A stretch of 64,000 bases of DNA from Prunella strophiata. Taxonomy: Eukaryota > Chordata > Aves > Passeriformes > Prunellidae. The stretch lies in assembly GCA_036583965.1 (NCBI GenBank), contig JAZBQD010000015.1, positions 83,773,309 through 83,837,308 on the forward strand, written 5' to 3'. Shown piece after piece: positions 28,026 through 40,148 of this stretch (its first letter is position 1; every line of letters begins with the position of its first letter). The translations under genes were made by a program, and so were the position numbers. The notes under the pieces are model-generated. The model worked only from the letters and a program-made list of their open reading frames with translations. It was not told the DNA's origin and searched no databases.

Positions 28026-28610
28026 AACCTCAAATAACAAATTCAAAAGCTTATGAATAAACCACAATTTGTCCTGAAATGTCGTGCTTGCAAGGGCAGA
28101 CAGTAATTACTGCTTCACAGGTGTCATGTAATGCAGGCTGGTTTGGGCAGCCTTAACCTGTCTTCCACAGTTTGCCTAAAACCCAGATTTCTCATTTGCC
28201 TAAAGCTTACTAATTTTTAACTGCTAAAGAAGGCAGGTTTTAAAACATGTGTATCTGATCTATACTGACAGGACATTTTGCTGGAGTAACCATTACAGCC
28301 TAAGCAGCCAGCAAAGCATTCCTTGTGTGCATGTAATTCAGGAGCAGCAGAACCACTGCATTTGGCAACCCTTCTGAAAGTCACCCTGTAACTGTATAAT
28401 GGTTTCATTGGGGTAATTGCATTTGTATTAGGAGATTTTCCTGGCCTGGCTCCACTAGTCAGAGATGACACCTTTTCATATCCCTGGCTCATACTGCCGT
28501 GTCAACAAAGGTCTGTAACATAGATTCCTTCCTAGAGAGGGAATTGTGATTCTCTAGGAGAGGCCCAGACACTGCAGTGCAGACCATTGTCTTCCCTTAC
28601 ACCAGTGCAG

Positions 28611-28752
28611 AAACAGTGCAAGCCAACTAATGTCTTTGGATATGATCCAAATTTACACCTGTGCAAAAGCAGAAGACACTTAGCTCTAAATCCAATGCTG
28701 CTGCAGTGTTTGGTACTTGTGATACAGAATTCTGAACTACTTTCCACTAAGG
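28611..28752 (+). other. Exon-like segment, plus strand, unproven
   Basis: Preceded by a strong acceptor (cttcccttacaccagtgcag) and followed by a strong donor (AAGG|GTGAGT). The frame starting at the first base is open for 47 codons plus one base and encodes FGYDPNLHLCKSRRHLALNP. The next plus-strand exon-like segment (29,791-29,854) does not match its phase, so the two do not make one coding transcript. A non-coding RNA exon or chance is equally possible. Confidence 0.2.
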
Positions 28753-29790
28753 GTGAGTGGTTTGCAGATGGATCTAGGTTACATCTTCATCTGAAGATGT
28801 GGTGGGTTGTTTTGCTTAAATTATCACAGTGTTTATGATTTTTGCCTCATGCTAATGAAGATAAATTATTTTGCAGTTGTCATATGATTTACAAAAATGC
28901 AATTAAATACTACAAGGGAAATTTGCATCAACATTTGTTTTCACTGTCATGATTTATACCAGCTGCAGACCTGACCTCAAAAACCAACTCTGTGTAAGTC
29001 AAACTGCACAACACAATGCCATTTCTCACACTCCTAAACCCCTTTCTAGCAGCACTGTATTTCTCTTACTCTCTTGGGAGACTCATCAGTGACAGAGTTT
29101 GGGGTAGCTATTAGTTTGTTCTAGTTCTGTGGGTTTCCTACTACCTCTGCCTCATACACACAGTGCTAGCAGGAAAATGGTGCCCTTATATTTGTTGGCA
29201 GCACTGACAAAACCACTAAGCCATATGACCCTCACACTTTCCAGACTTGCATAGTAGCTCAATTTTTTTCAGTTGTCACTGCATGGAGAGGTGTTTAAAT
29301 TGTTCTTTCCTTTCCTGGATGGCAGCCAGCATAATACACAATTTCAGGCAGGGTTGATGCAGAAACAATGCTCTGCTTAAGAGCGTGAAAGCATTTCACG
29401 AAAGGAAAATAAAAAACAGAAGGAAATGCCTTATTGCTAATGGCTCAATCCCTTCTGCTTTTTAGCAAATGACATCAATAGCTAAACCCAGGAGTCAGAA
29501 AGCAAAGCCAAAGCAAACCTGTGAGATTTGCCTTCTGACAGGCACACACACTTAATGCCGCTGCCCAGTATGCAGAGCACAGAAGCAGAACTGATGGCAC
29601 CATGACCTGAAAAGAGAAGGGAAAGATCCAGAGGATGTAAGAGAGGGTGTAAGGATTGGGGGTGAGAGTGGGTGTAGAGAACTTCCCACAGCCTGAGCAA
29701 TTTGCTTTAGCATATGACTGCATTGTCATTGACTTACCTGTGCCTGAGTCACAGCAGAGCTTATTTGTTTTTATCCTTGTTCTGATTTAG

Positions 29791-29854
29791 TTAGAGCACC
29801 ACATAAAAGACAATGGGATTTGTGAAAATCTCCTATGGAGGTCTACCAATTCAG
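29791..29854 (+). other. Exon-like segment, plus strand, 64 bp
   Basis: A very good pyrimidine-rich acceptor (…ttatccttgttctgatttag) and a strong donor (CAG|GTATGT) bound 64 bp. Only the first frame is open (LEHHIKDNGICENLLWRSTN). The same few hundred bases also carry a minus-strand acceptor/donor pair around 29,739-29,786 and a strong minus-strand acceptor at about 29,609. Splice-like signals are dense here on both strands. A spliced non-coding RNA is plausible. Confidence 0.2.
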
Positions 29855-30934
29855 GTATGTACTCAGTAGGGCCATGCAAATTGTAAGGCTGGGAAAAAGC
29901 CTTTAGAAGTAGATTTCCTGGAAGGCTGGGGGTTTACTTCCTCTGCCTGAGGATGACTTGGCTCACTCACCACTTGCATGCTGGAAAAATTATTGTTTCT
30001 ACTATGCAGCTTTAAGTCACCAGCTAGGTCTTCAACCAGCAGTGTGTTTTTATTCAAAACACACTTGTCATCTCAAACTTTTCTCCTAGACACAAAAAAA
30101 TTGGGTATTTCTCTCAAAAATCTCATATGCTGTTAATGGCATCACCAAGCAAGACTAGAGTTTGTGGCGAGAATTAGAAAATTAAGGTAGGAGAGAATCA
30201 GAGCTCTGGAACAATAAGGCAGGAAAATGACAAACTCTCAAAATTGAATTTGATAAATTTATCAGCATTCATTTAATTATTGGGAGAAGAGAGGTAGGAC
30301 AAAATCACCCAAGAGATCCTTTGCAGTCCTTTATTTCAGAATTGATAGTTTTGTGATTATTTTAGCTGATTATTTCAGAACTTAGTTGCATATATAATTG
30401 AAATATATTAATGATGTCCACTTCTTTATAAGAGGCATGTTTTCCTAGTACATCTTGCTCTAGCATGAGACAGGCAAGGACACTGGCTTCACTCCTAAAT
30501 GACTTTTAAGGGATACAGGAAAGGAACATTTCTTCTATGTAGGACTCCTGCCAGCAGTTCTAAAAGCTGGAGCTGTTGTCCTTATGCCTAGCAATACACA
30601 TATGCAACACCCCTTCATTTCACTGTAAGGACCATATGGTCTGTCTAGCATGAGCTTGAACCACTGCCATTTCATTCTAGCCTGGCTGTTCTGTAACAAC
30701 AGAAGAATCTGATTTTCAACCCATCCATTTTGTCAGTAGTGTTGTCTTAAACCTATACCAACTCATCACCCAGCTAGGAGCACAGCTGCAGCCAGTGAAG
30801 TTTAACTTTGCTCTGCAGCAGCACAGGAAAAAAAATGACCTGCCAGCACTAATCACTGAGTGCTTCAGGTTAAAATGTTTCTTATAAAAGGATACTAGTG
30901 CACCCTATGTAATTAATGTTTAGCCATAAGGTGA

Positions 30935-30976
30935 AATGGTTAACTTATGGTTAACCATAACCCAATGGTTAACTTA
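30935..30976. repeat. AATGGTTAACTTA duplicated around a palindrome
   Basis: AATGGTTAACTTA occurs exactly at 30,935-30,947 and 30,964-30,976. Between them is the perfect 16-bp palindrome TTATGGTTAACCATAA (30,945-30,960). The GTTAAC core resembles HNF1-type half-sites. Whether any factor binds is not shown by sequence alone. Confidence 0.75.
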
Positions 30977-31205
30977 ATGGATCTTCTGATCACTCTCAGA
31001 GACTGAGGATTAAGCATTTTACTGTGTCTGCATAAAACTTGCTGTGAGCAAGAGGTTTTCAGCAATCAGTGAGATGATGCTCTCATGTGTCAGATACGGG
31101 AAAGCAAACAAAACTGGTGCGAGTATTTACCCAAGAAAATCATAAGAGGATGACCACACTAGATAAAACTGAGACAGGCTGTAAACTTAATCACGTTTAT
31201 TATTG

Positions 31206-31226
31206 CAATAAATAAATAAATAAATT
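31206..31226. repeat. (AATA)n microsatellite
   Basis: About five tandem AATA units ('caataaataaataaataaa'). Confidence 0.85.
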
Positions 31227-32583
31227 ACTCCTTCAGAGGAAATTTATAAAAGAGCAAAATCTGGTCAAACACGTGCTCTTTTTGCTTACAGTTTTAAATC
31301 TTTTGTGATGTTAGCTTGTCAGGCAATTTAGCATAACAGAGCAGCCTTGATGCTATCCCTGTGCAGGGCAAGGAGTTGACTCAATCAGGATCACTAATCA
31401 CATGAGAAAAAGCCACAGTACAACACCGTAGAAAGAAACAGCTGGCAATAATAAATTTAAATTGTTCTTCATAGAGAGAAAAATGGAAACATGTAGTGAT
31501 AGACCAACATCTTCCTGAATGCACACAGTGCTTGGCTTTGAGCAGGGCATTTGAGGATCTCAAAGGAACAGCATGGTTTGACAAATGCTTGCTAATGAAT
31601 GCAAGAGTTGTAAAAGGAAAACTAAATATAAATATAAAAATGCAACTTCAAATTAGCTGGTTCTACAGCTTGTACTGAAGTATCATCTTCTCAGGCACAG
31701 TGGGGAAAAAAAAAACCCAAAAAAACCCCAACAAATTAGTTGATGCTGCCATCCTTACTTTATCATGCACTTTTATCATGCAAAGCAGATAGGAAATTGG
31801 ATATTGCTCTCTTTCTGCAGGATCTGTGCCAGCTAGAAAGCATACTATAGCCAGAGTCTGACAATTAATATAGAAATTGTTTTTGACCACATAGTTGGCA
31901 ATTACAGAGTGAGGAGCCAGAATATGATGGCTAGAGAGAATGCCCTATCATAGGGGCCCAAAGAATTCAATGTGATTCATTTATCAAAAAACAAAAACAT
32001 GAATGATCCAATTACAGCACACACACCCCTCATTGCAAAAAATAGCTAGTTTCAGAGGGCTGTCTAACTTAGCAGAGAAATGCAGTGTAAGAATCAATAG
32101 CAAAAAGTTAAAGCAAAAAATAACACCCATTTAGAAATAAAATAAGTAACATTTCAGCTGTGACCTATTGCTAAGACTGATTATAAACTGAAGTAGTTAG
32201 CTTCCTTTTTTTAAATTCAAATGATACAGTGTTTTCATAAAAAACAAGGCATCTCTTGTCTAGCAGGAATTCTGTGAAATGGGCTACAGAGAACAGGCCA
32301 GGTGGGAGATTGGACACAGGCACCTTTCTGTGCTTTTTGGGGTCAACCACACTATGAAATCAGTAATTTCTCAATATTCTTACCACATCACCACACCCCT
32401 TACTCTAAATTTATTGCCAAGTTTCCTATGAAAATAAAACTTAGCTTTGTGCTCTACATAGACATGGGTCTGTCCAGCGCCTCTTAGTAATTCTGGAACC
32501 CAGCAGCAAAGTTTAATGAAATTCAACAAAAAGGCAGGGGGTTGCTAAATATTAAATGCTTTAAAAAGAGACAAAAGAGAGAG

Positions 32584-33294
32584 GATCACAGAATTACACA
32601 GAGAATCAATCAGGTTGGAAAAGGCCTCTGAGATCATTGAGTCCAACCTATGAGCTAACACCACCATGTCAAATAGACCATGGCACAAAGTACCACATCC
32701 AGTCTGTCCTTAAACACCTCCAAGGATGGCAACTCCACCACCTTCCTGTGCATGGGAAAGGCAGTTCATTTCAATGTCTATTCACCCTTTCTGTGAAGAA
32801 ATTCTTCCTAATGTCTAACCTAAACCTCCCCTGGCATGGCTTAAGTCTATGATAAGGTCACTTCTGAATCTCCTTTTCTCCAGGCTAAACAACTCCAGCA
32901 CTCAGCTGCTCTTCAGCAGACCTGTGATTCAGCCCCTTCACCAGCTTTGTTGTCCTTTTCTGGGCTTGCTCCAGCACCACAATCTTTTTATTGTAGTGAA
33001 GATTTCTAAACTGGATGGATAGAGTACTCAAAGTGTGGCCTTACCAGTGCCAGATGTAACTCCACATGGGATTGTTGTGGCCAAAGTGTAGGATCTGGGA
33101 CTTGCCCTTGTTGAGCCTTATACTTTTGGTCTCAGCCCATTGATCCAGCCTGTCCAGGTCCCCTCTGCAGGGCCTTCCTGCCCTCCAGCAGATCAACACT
33201 CCTGCCCAACTTGGTGTTGTCTGCAAATTTACTACTGGTAGACTCAGTTCCCTCATCCAGATCATCAATAAAGATATCAAACAGTCCAGCCAGT
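32584..33294 (-). repeat. CR1 LINE fragment with internal deletion, antisense
   Basis: Reverse complement of a CR1 3' region, about 710 bp. Its left end ('atcacagaattacacagaga') is the CR1 3' terminus. The region 33,041-33,280 on the minus strand still reads as the last part of the CR1 ORF2 reverse transcriptase (FADNTK-like block, now frame-shifted; [20 protein letters not shown]; then ILHFGHNNP). Compared with the CR1 consensus, a block of the order of 150-200 bp is missing near 33,045-33,060. Sequence that normally precedes 'CTGGCACTGG' is fused directly to the 'NNPMW' part. Inactive copy. Confidence 0.9.
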
Positions 33295-36200
33295 TCTTAA
33301 CACAGAAGATGTCCTCTTAACCCATGGATCTCTTACTCCCACAGAGGAACAGAACACAGAATTAGACATTAGAGAATCCACATGGGAAGACATGGAACAT
33401 GCATACACACATTTGGGAACAAGGCTTCAGTAGCTTTGCTGTTCATGAAGTTGCTTAAGTGAGACCATTACAAAAGCAATTTTGTGCTGTGGCTACAGAT
33501 AGCATACAGGCCATGTTTATCTCAGAAGTCATCTGGGAGATGTTGCTGTTATGACCTCTTTTGGCCTTAAGATCTGTACCACTGTGTTACTTTTTCTTCA
33601 AATCTGCCATTACTTGGATTCCTTCACCAATCTTAGTCTGAGTAGCTCTCTGAATAATAGAGAAAAACATGATGGACAATATGGCTTTTACTTATGCAAA
33701 TTCCACATTGAGCACAAGACTGCAGGGACTGGTCTTTTTGAAATACCATTACAATTTTCAGATTATTGCAGAAAGGAATAGTAATAACTAATTTGACTAT
33801 TTGCAGCACTTAATTTTTCTGAAAATACAACTGAAAAGGATTCCATGCCAGATCCTCTTTCAAGGCTGGGTTTGCAGAGAGCAGAGATGTAAGATCACTT
33901 GTTAGAACACTTCCTGCTGTGGCTACACCTAGGAAGCAAACAACTTGCTACCCCACTGTCCCAATCAGAATGGGATTGATTACTTCCAGGAGTAAATACT
34001 GTCTCTGTTGCCTCTAGAAAGTATCCAAGTACCTAATTTTAGATGGAATGCATTACTTCTTAGGCCACTAAAGTTTGCAAAGCTCAATCACACATTTGAC
34101 TAGAGGAAAGTTTGAAATTAGTATGAGACTAGGTTGGGAAGAATTAGCCAGTGTGACCCCTTGCAGCAGGGTGTGGAGTGAAGCCATTGCTTGCAGAAAT
34201 GGTACCAGCATTTAACCATATCTGTCATCTACAGGAAAGAAAGTACAATACAAGGAAGGCCATGCTAAGTCCATCCTTAGCAAGCATGTTTTTATTGCCT
34301 GAAGAGATTTCCTCAAACCTTTAACAGGACATGTTTGCCTCAGTTTAATTAGAGGCAGTTTCTATCAAAAGATCTGTTTCTGCCTGTTCTGCCAGCAGTG
34401 ACTAAGGCAGGTTTAATGGCATGCTAGGAAAGGTGTGCTGCATTGCTCACTTTCTGTTAAGGAGACAGAAATTAAAGCTGCCACATGAAAATGGAACCGA
34501 GGCACCTCCATGCAGCAGCTGGCAAGTGAAGAAAGGGCATTCCAATCACCAAGACATCATTTCCGAAATTCAGACAACAATCAAACTCCTTGAGCCAGTT
34601 GCACCGACTATCACAGAGGAAGTAAAGCTTTCCTAGTATTAGGTTAAAACATTATATTAGGTTGTTGCTTCCTTGTGTTTGTGCATGAAGAAAGAACAAG
34701 GACAATGAAACAGCAACGCAGCTATTTACCAGTGCATGGCCTTTGCTAACACTGGACACACCCACTCCTATAAACTAGGAGCCAGAGAGAGACATTGTTT
34801 CACAGCAAGTGCGTCAGGAGCAAAAATCTGGGAACAACTCCCTGAACAATCTTATTCTGGACAAGGGCTGTTAGTCTGTGTAACCTCAGTGGCAGGGCCA
34901 CTGGAGAGACAGAGAGGACAGGGAGCCACGCTTTCTTGCCAACCCGTACTGGCAAGAATATTAAAATTCTGGCCAAAGTATTCTTCATGAAATAAAAGAG
35001 GAGTGCTACAGATCCCTTTTCCTTGGGGATCAGAATTACTAATAAGCACAGCAGCACACCCTGTTCTTCAGCAAGGCTTGAATCGACACCTATAAAGAAG
35101 AAAATTCTTCTGCTCCTGCTAACAGCTATTACTCAGTACAATTCAGACCAGAATAAATTACCACCAATTAGATGCAATCAGCACTTTCAGCAACAGCTTA
35201 TGGGCATACCTTTACATATGCCTAGCTAGGAACACAAAAAGAGCTTCCTTCTCCCAGGGCTATGGTGGCTTGTCATTGCTGTATGAACATATTAATCAGA
35301 GGGTGTGGAATTATCAGGGCAATGACCCCAAAGAATGCTGAATATACATTTACAGCATTGGACTTTCACCTACCCTACCTCTGTTGGTTCATCTTCACAT
35401 GCCATCTCTTAGCATAGGTTTTCTGTATCTAAGAGTCTACAGTGAAAATACAGTGTAAATAAGGAAACATAATCCATAGATATTTTCAAGATATTTTCTG
35501 CCAACACTGCTGCTCTGTTTGTAGCCGATTTATTTCTGCTGGCCTTTCAGATTTCCCATTATATGTAGCATTACCTTGGAAGAGCAACGTGAAGTTAAAA
35601 ACACTGATTTAGGTGCAATGCAATCCAAGAGTGTACATTATATATACCAGTAAGTCCTGTATATTTATGACCCAGAAAATAATAGTGTACTTATACAATG
35701 CACTGTCTTGCAGAATTCAGAGTTAACTATATAATAGCATTAACTATGGATTCCTCAACAAAAATCAGATTTGAGCAGTTCTATCTGGTTCTCTATCCTA
35801 CCTTTTAAGTTTTTGTAGCTATCCTGAATTTGCTTTCAAGAAGAATCTTCTAGGGAAAGAAAGGAAGTTATCTTTCTTCTCTGTTTCTAGCACTGTCCTA
35901 AAGAGGACAGGTATGTTTGAAAAGACTCATACATGAAACACAACTGTTCTTCCTTGCCTGACTTGTGCCCTAAACTTACTTCAAAGCCTCAGTGAAAAAA
36001 TTAAAAAAAACCTTCTTCTGCCTCATGTTACCTTCACCCCCACTCAAAGGAAGGGCTCTGCCCATGAAGCTTGAAGAACATCTGAAACCACTGCTAACAG
36101 ACTAATCCAGTCACTATTCAGCCACTAGAAAAAGAAGATCCAGTCTATACAACATAACATTTAAGAGAGGTTACACTGAAGGATGTGACCTAAATCCTGT

Positions 36201-39200
36201 TCCATTTAATACAGAATAATTGAATATTCTCTGAAATAGAAATTGGTCTCCTCATGCATAAAAATCACTTTCACAGGAGCACTTAATAAACCCTATTTCC
36301 AAGAAGTTTTAATCCTTCTGCAGTCTCTTGGGAAATCCAGAATACAAAACACTGTCTTACTGTGTGAAGAAGTCTTCTGAACCATGACACGGTATCTTCA
36401 CAGACACAAATAAATTAAAGTAGGGGCACCAGAACTTTCCCAGGTTGTTCTTGTCAAAGGAAAGTCCAGCCATCAAACAAGAGTTAAGAGTTCACAAGTT
36501 AATCATGACCAGCTGGAGGTACTTCAGTCTGAAGATTGGGGCTAAAAAGCCAATCCTACGTTCAACCTTGCCTCTTGAAGGCACTCTGAGACACCTGGCT
36601 CACCTGTAACTCAGTACACACCCATGCTGGACCACTGGGTTCCTATAGGCACTCAGAAGTTGAGGTCTGGTGTTCATACAGCCTTTGGGCACTTCTGGAA
36701 GGAGTCCACATCACTCAGGACTTCCACACCTAAATCCTATTGTATTCCTACATTCTGCATCTTAGATGCATTCTAGGTGAAAGTTGCTCAGGCTTGCCCA
36801 CAAGCAACAGAAGATTAGGGAACCCAAAGGGGATAGCAATAAAATGTCATTGGCCACCCCAATCTGTTTCTTTTTTTTCCCCTACAATTCTGTAATCTGC
36901 CCTGTGTGGCAGGGGCTCATTTACTATTTTAATACCTATAAATTACTAATGTAATTTGCAAAATTCATCTTGGCAATGTTAAATGAGTTCAAAACAAGAC
37001 TGATGAATGAGTGCAAACTGAAAGGATCCAAATTAATGAAAAAAATCAACCTAGTCCAAAGCAAACTACTAGCCTTCACACAGATTTGTATTCACACACC
37101 TAGACACCACTTTGGTAACTGTCAGACACCCTTAGTGAAGTCAGTGGGATATTATGCTTAGAAGAGACTTTAAGTTGTGGTTTTAAATCAATTTAATTAA
37201 AATAGTATGAAAAGTTGTGCCCATCTTGTTGGATGGGATTAGAGTTCCAGATTCACAAATTAGCCAGGTATCAGCCTAGCCACTGTGGCTGTACATGGAG
37301 GCCTGTGGTTAACATCAGGCACAGTGTGATTAAGCCCAGGAAAATCTGGCAAGAAAGGAATGTTATCTTCTTTTAAAGTCATTCCCAACTAATAATCAAA
37401 TTTAATAGGTATGGTGTGCCCTCCGATTAATACCGACCAAGGGAAAAGGAAACAAGAATTCTCAACATCACTGGGTACCCCATCTTGTAATGGTGTTTCA
37501 TGCAACTTTTATAATATACAGTGATTAAAATTCCCAAATGATTATGTAGATATGACATTTGTCTTAATTTATAGGAAGGACCTCCCTTGTGCAGGTAGTG
37601 TTGCTGAAGAAAACCAACTACAAATTTGGGGAATGTGTTGCATGTTTAGCACGTAAGCAGAATCTGCCCCTAGAGATTATATTGAAACCAATGAGCCTTT
37701 AGAGAAGGATATTTCCATTGGAAGTTTCCAGTTAAAACATGCATTATTTATAGGAGTGGAACCTTTGCCTGAATAAAACACAAGAATCTTTTGTCAACCC
37801 TGCTACAGCCCTTAACCTATGCTGTGCCTGCACTTTGTGGAGATACTGCCCTAAGAAAGGTCTTTCATGACAGCAAAGTAGGAAGGACAGGGAATGCAAG
37901 GATCAGTTTGTTCAAGAGGAAGCACAGTTAACACCTTAAGACCCAGCTCAGAGTCCCTTCAGACTCACAGAAATTGACATTCAAAGAACCACAAACACCA
38001 CCACCACCACCCTGTTTGCTGGATTACGCAGAGAGAAAATAAAGCATACTAATTCAAATATTCCTTGAAAAATTTGGCTTGGAGTCAGAAGCAGACCTGG
38101 AAGATTTCTACTATACCTTGCAGTTGGGCTAGAAAATAATTGCTTACTCATCAAGGTACATTTAAAATATTTTGTATTATTCAATGATAGTTACACATGA
38201 AAGCCATATCAGATTTCCACTACTAGCTGTTCTGAAAATACCAAAGTATATTCAGTGTGAACTTCTGATAAAAGGCTGCTGTACCAAGATGTCTTAAAAA
38301 GCAAACCAGAAATATGTCAAAATTATTAATTTCTGCCCCTAAATTTCTTTCCTTTCCTAGAGTGCAAAGAAATAATTCTGATAGAACCTGTCATATTCAT
38401 ATTGAAAGATCACTTACAATGACATAGCAAAATCCTTCACTTTACTTCAGAATAACTATGCTGCCTGGGGTTGGGAAAAAGAACAGATTAGAATTTGGTT
38501 CTATAAATTATATCTTGTACATACAAAACCTGTTATCAGTAGTCAGTCTTCTCAGTAAACGAATTAATGCTGAATATTTCTGCCTACTTACAATAGGGTA
38601 ATAAACACACACACAAAAAAAATAAATAGAGCACTTATTTTGTATTCAAGGTCCCCTTTCTAATTAACTTACCAAGCTTACTATACAGCCTGCTTGAATA
38701 ACAGTGAGGGGAAAAAAAGGGAAAAAAAACCCCAGCATATTAAAAATTCTAGTGGGCATGCAACTGCAGCATGTTACACCTGCAGCTCTGCTACTTCAAG
38801 CTACTCTTGCCTGTTCTCAAATGCTAAGATTGAGCTTGGTGCATATGTGAAAGACATAAAAACAGGGCAGAATGCTGCCAGAAGTAATCTCCAGTCATTA
38901 CTAGTAATTTAGTAAGTGGTACAGACCATCCTTCACAACATTACTGAATAAATTCCCTAGAAAAGTAGATTGCTTACAACACAATTGTCAAGGTGACACC
39001 AAAATGAAAGCTCAGTTCGCTTACCAACTATTACAAGTCTCCTCGTGCTTTTTGCAAGATTGGGACTGTTGATATGAGTTTTGGCTGAATTCCAATTTGT
39101 TTAATTAAATTCCACATACCAACATCTCCCTTGCATCCCTTTGCTACTGCTAAATGCCATTAAACAACCAAACATGTTACATCAGTGTCCTCTGGGCCCA

Positions 39201-39784
39201 ACACCAACAAGGATCAAAACATTTCCCCAAAGCAGGCAGTGAAAAGCTGCTGGAATCCTTCAGAATAAAGTACTGCTGTTGTCATAAATGAGTACTTACC
39301 ACTCAAGCAATTTCAAGTTAAAGAACCATCAGACTGTTGTGCAAACAAGTTAACACAATTCACACGGCAGCATTTTAAGGAAAGAAAACATTTCCCATTA
39401 GTAATACTGTATGTACTCAGTTGCAAATGTCCAACTACTATTCTTCCAGAAGAAGAGGGACAAAGTGTTTGTTTGGTATGTATCTCTGACCTTTTCTGTG
39501 CCAAATGTACAGCAGGAAGATGAGACATCATCTTACCAGTTTCCTACACTATGAGAATTTTCTTCTCTTAAATTTTTTTTTCTTTAATTCTTTCATAGAG
39601 ATTCTACTTACAAATTGTAAGTAACTTCTCTCCACATAAATCTCTAACTAACACTTTCCTGTAAATCAAGAAGTCTGCAATTTACCTGAAGGGAAACTTT
39701 TATCCAGTTGTAGTAATGTATTCTTCACAATTGTGTGTCAGAGAACAGTGCTTCTGTCTGGTAGAAAGTTGTGATACTAGATTG
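33295..39784. other. Non-coding, AT-rich, repeat-poor
   Basis: About 6.5 kb with no recognised gene or interspersed repeat. A (CCA)5-type run lies near 37,996-38,010. Minus-strand donor-like sites at 39,299 and 39,535 bound sequence with open frames but no convincing acceptor. Confidence 0.5.
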
Positions 39785-39800
39785 TTTTTTTTTTTTTTTT
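39785..39800. repeat. Poly-T run (T16)
   Basis: Sixteen T followed by CCCC, about 70 bp left of copy 2 of the 281-bp repeat. No link between them can be shown. Confidence 0.85.
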
Positions 39801-39867
39801 CCCCATGGGTTTTTTTAAACCATAGTCAAATAATAAATGTGGAGTCTTAGAGTAAAACCATGTCGTT

Positions 39868-40148
39868 AGCAACACAGATAAAGTTACGAGTTATAACAGC
39901 AAGTTCCAAAATGTTACCCTGCTGTAAAAAGTCCATACCTTTTTACAAGTTCTGTTCTTAGCAGTGCTGACTGCATCCTCCTTCTTTGCCACAGCACTGC
40001 TAACTGAAGTGGATCTCTTCCTGTCTTCCTGATCCCTCCTCTTATCTTACTCAAATTCATTGGCGGTACCTGTGTCCTATTAAGGGCACACCTGTTCTAA
40101 ATCTTAGTAATCAGACCAGCTGCAACTCTTTAAGGGGGTAAAATTACC
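39868..40148 (-). repeat. Dispersed 281-bp repeat, copy 2
   Basis: Full-length match to 7,641-7,921 in the same orientation. Shared exact blocks include 'acagcactgctaactgaa', 'attaagggcacacctgttc' and 'aatcttagtaatcaga'. The TATA box of copy 1 is degraded here (minus strand AAGATAAGAGGAGG). Same length as copy 1, which suggests defined ends. Family unknown. Confidence 0.7.

Larger units (their letters stand above)
25869..32583. other. Non-coding with a few exon-like segments
   Basis: No named gene. Contains a 25-bp palindrome (27,898-27,922), an A/C-rich microsatellite (about 27,950-28,025), two plus-strand exon-like segments (28,611-28,752 and 29,791-29,854), a GTTAAC-repeat cluster (30,935-30,976) and an (AATA)n run (31,206-31,226). 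Confidence 0.5.

Noticed and set aside
33041..33280. Independent host gene encoding a reverse-transcriptase-like peptide
   Set aside because: It is the remnant of CR1 ORF2 within a truncated, antisense element.
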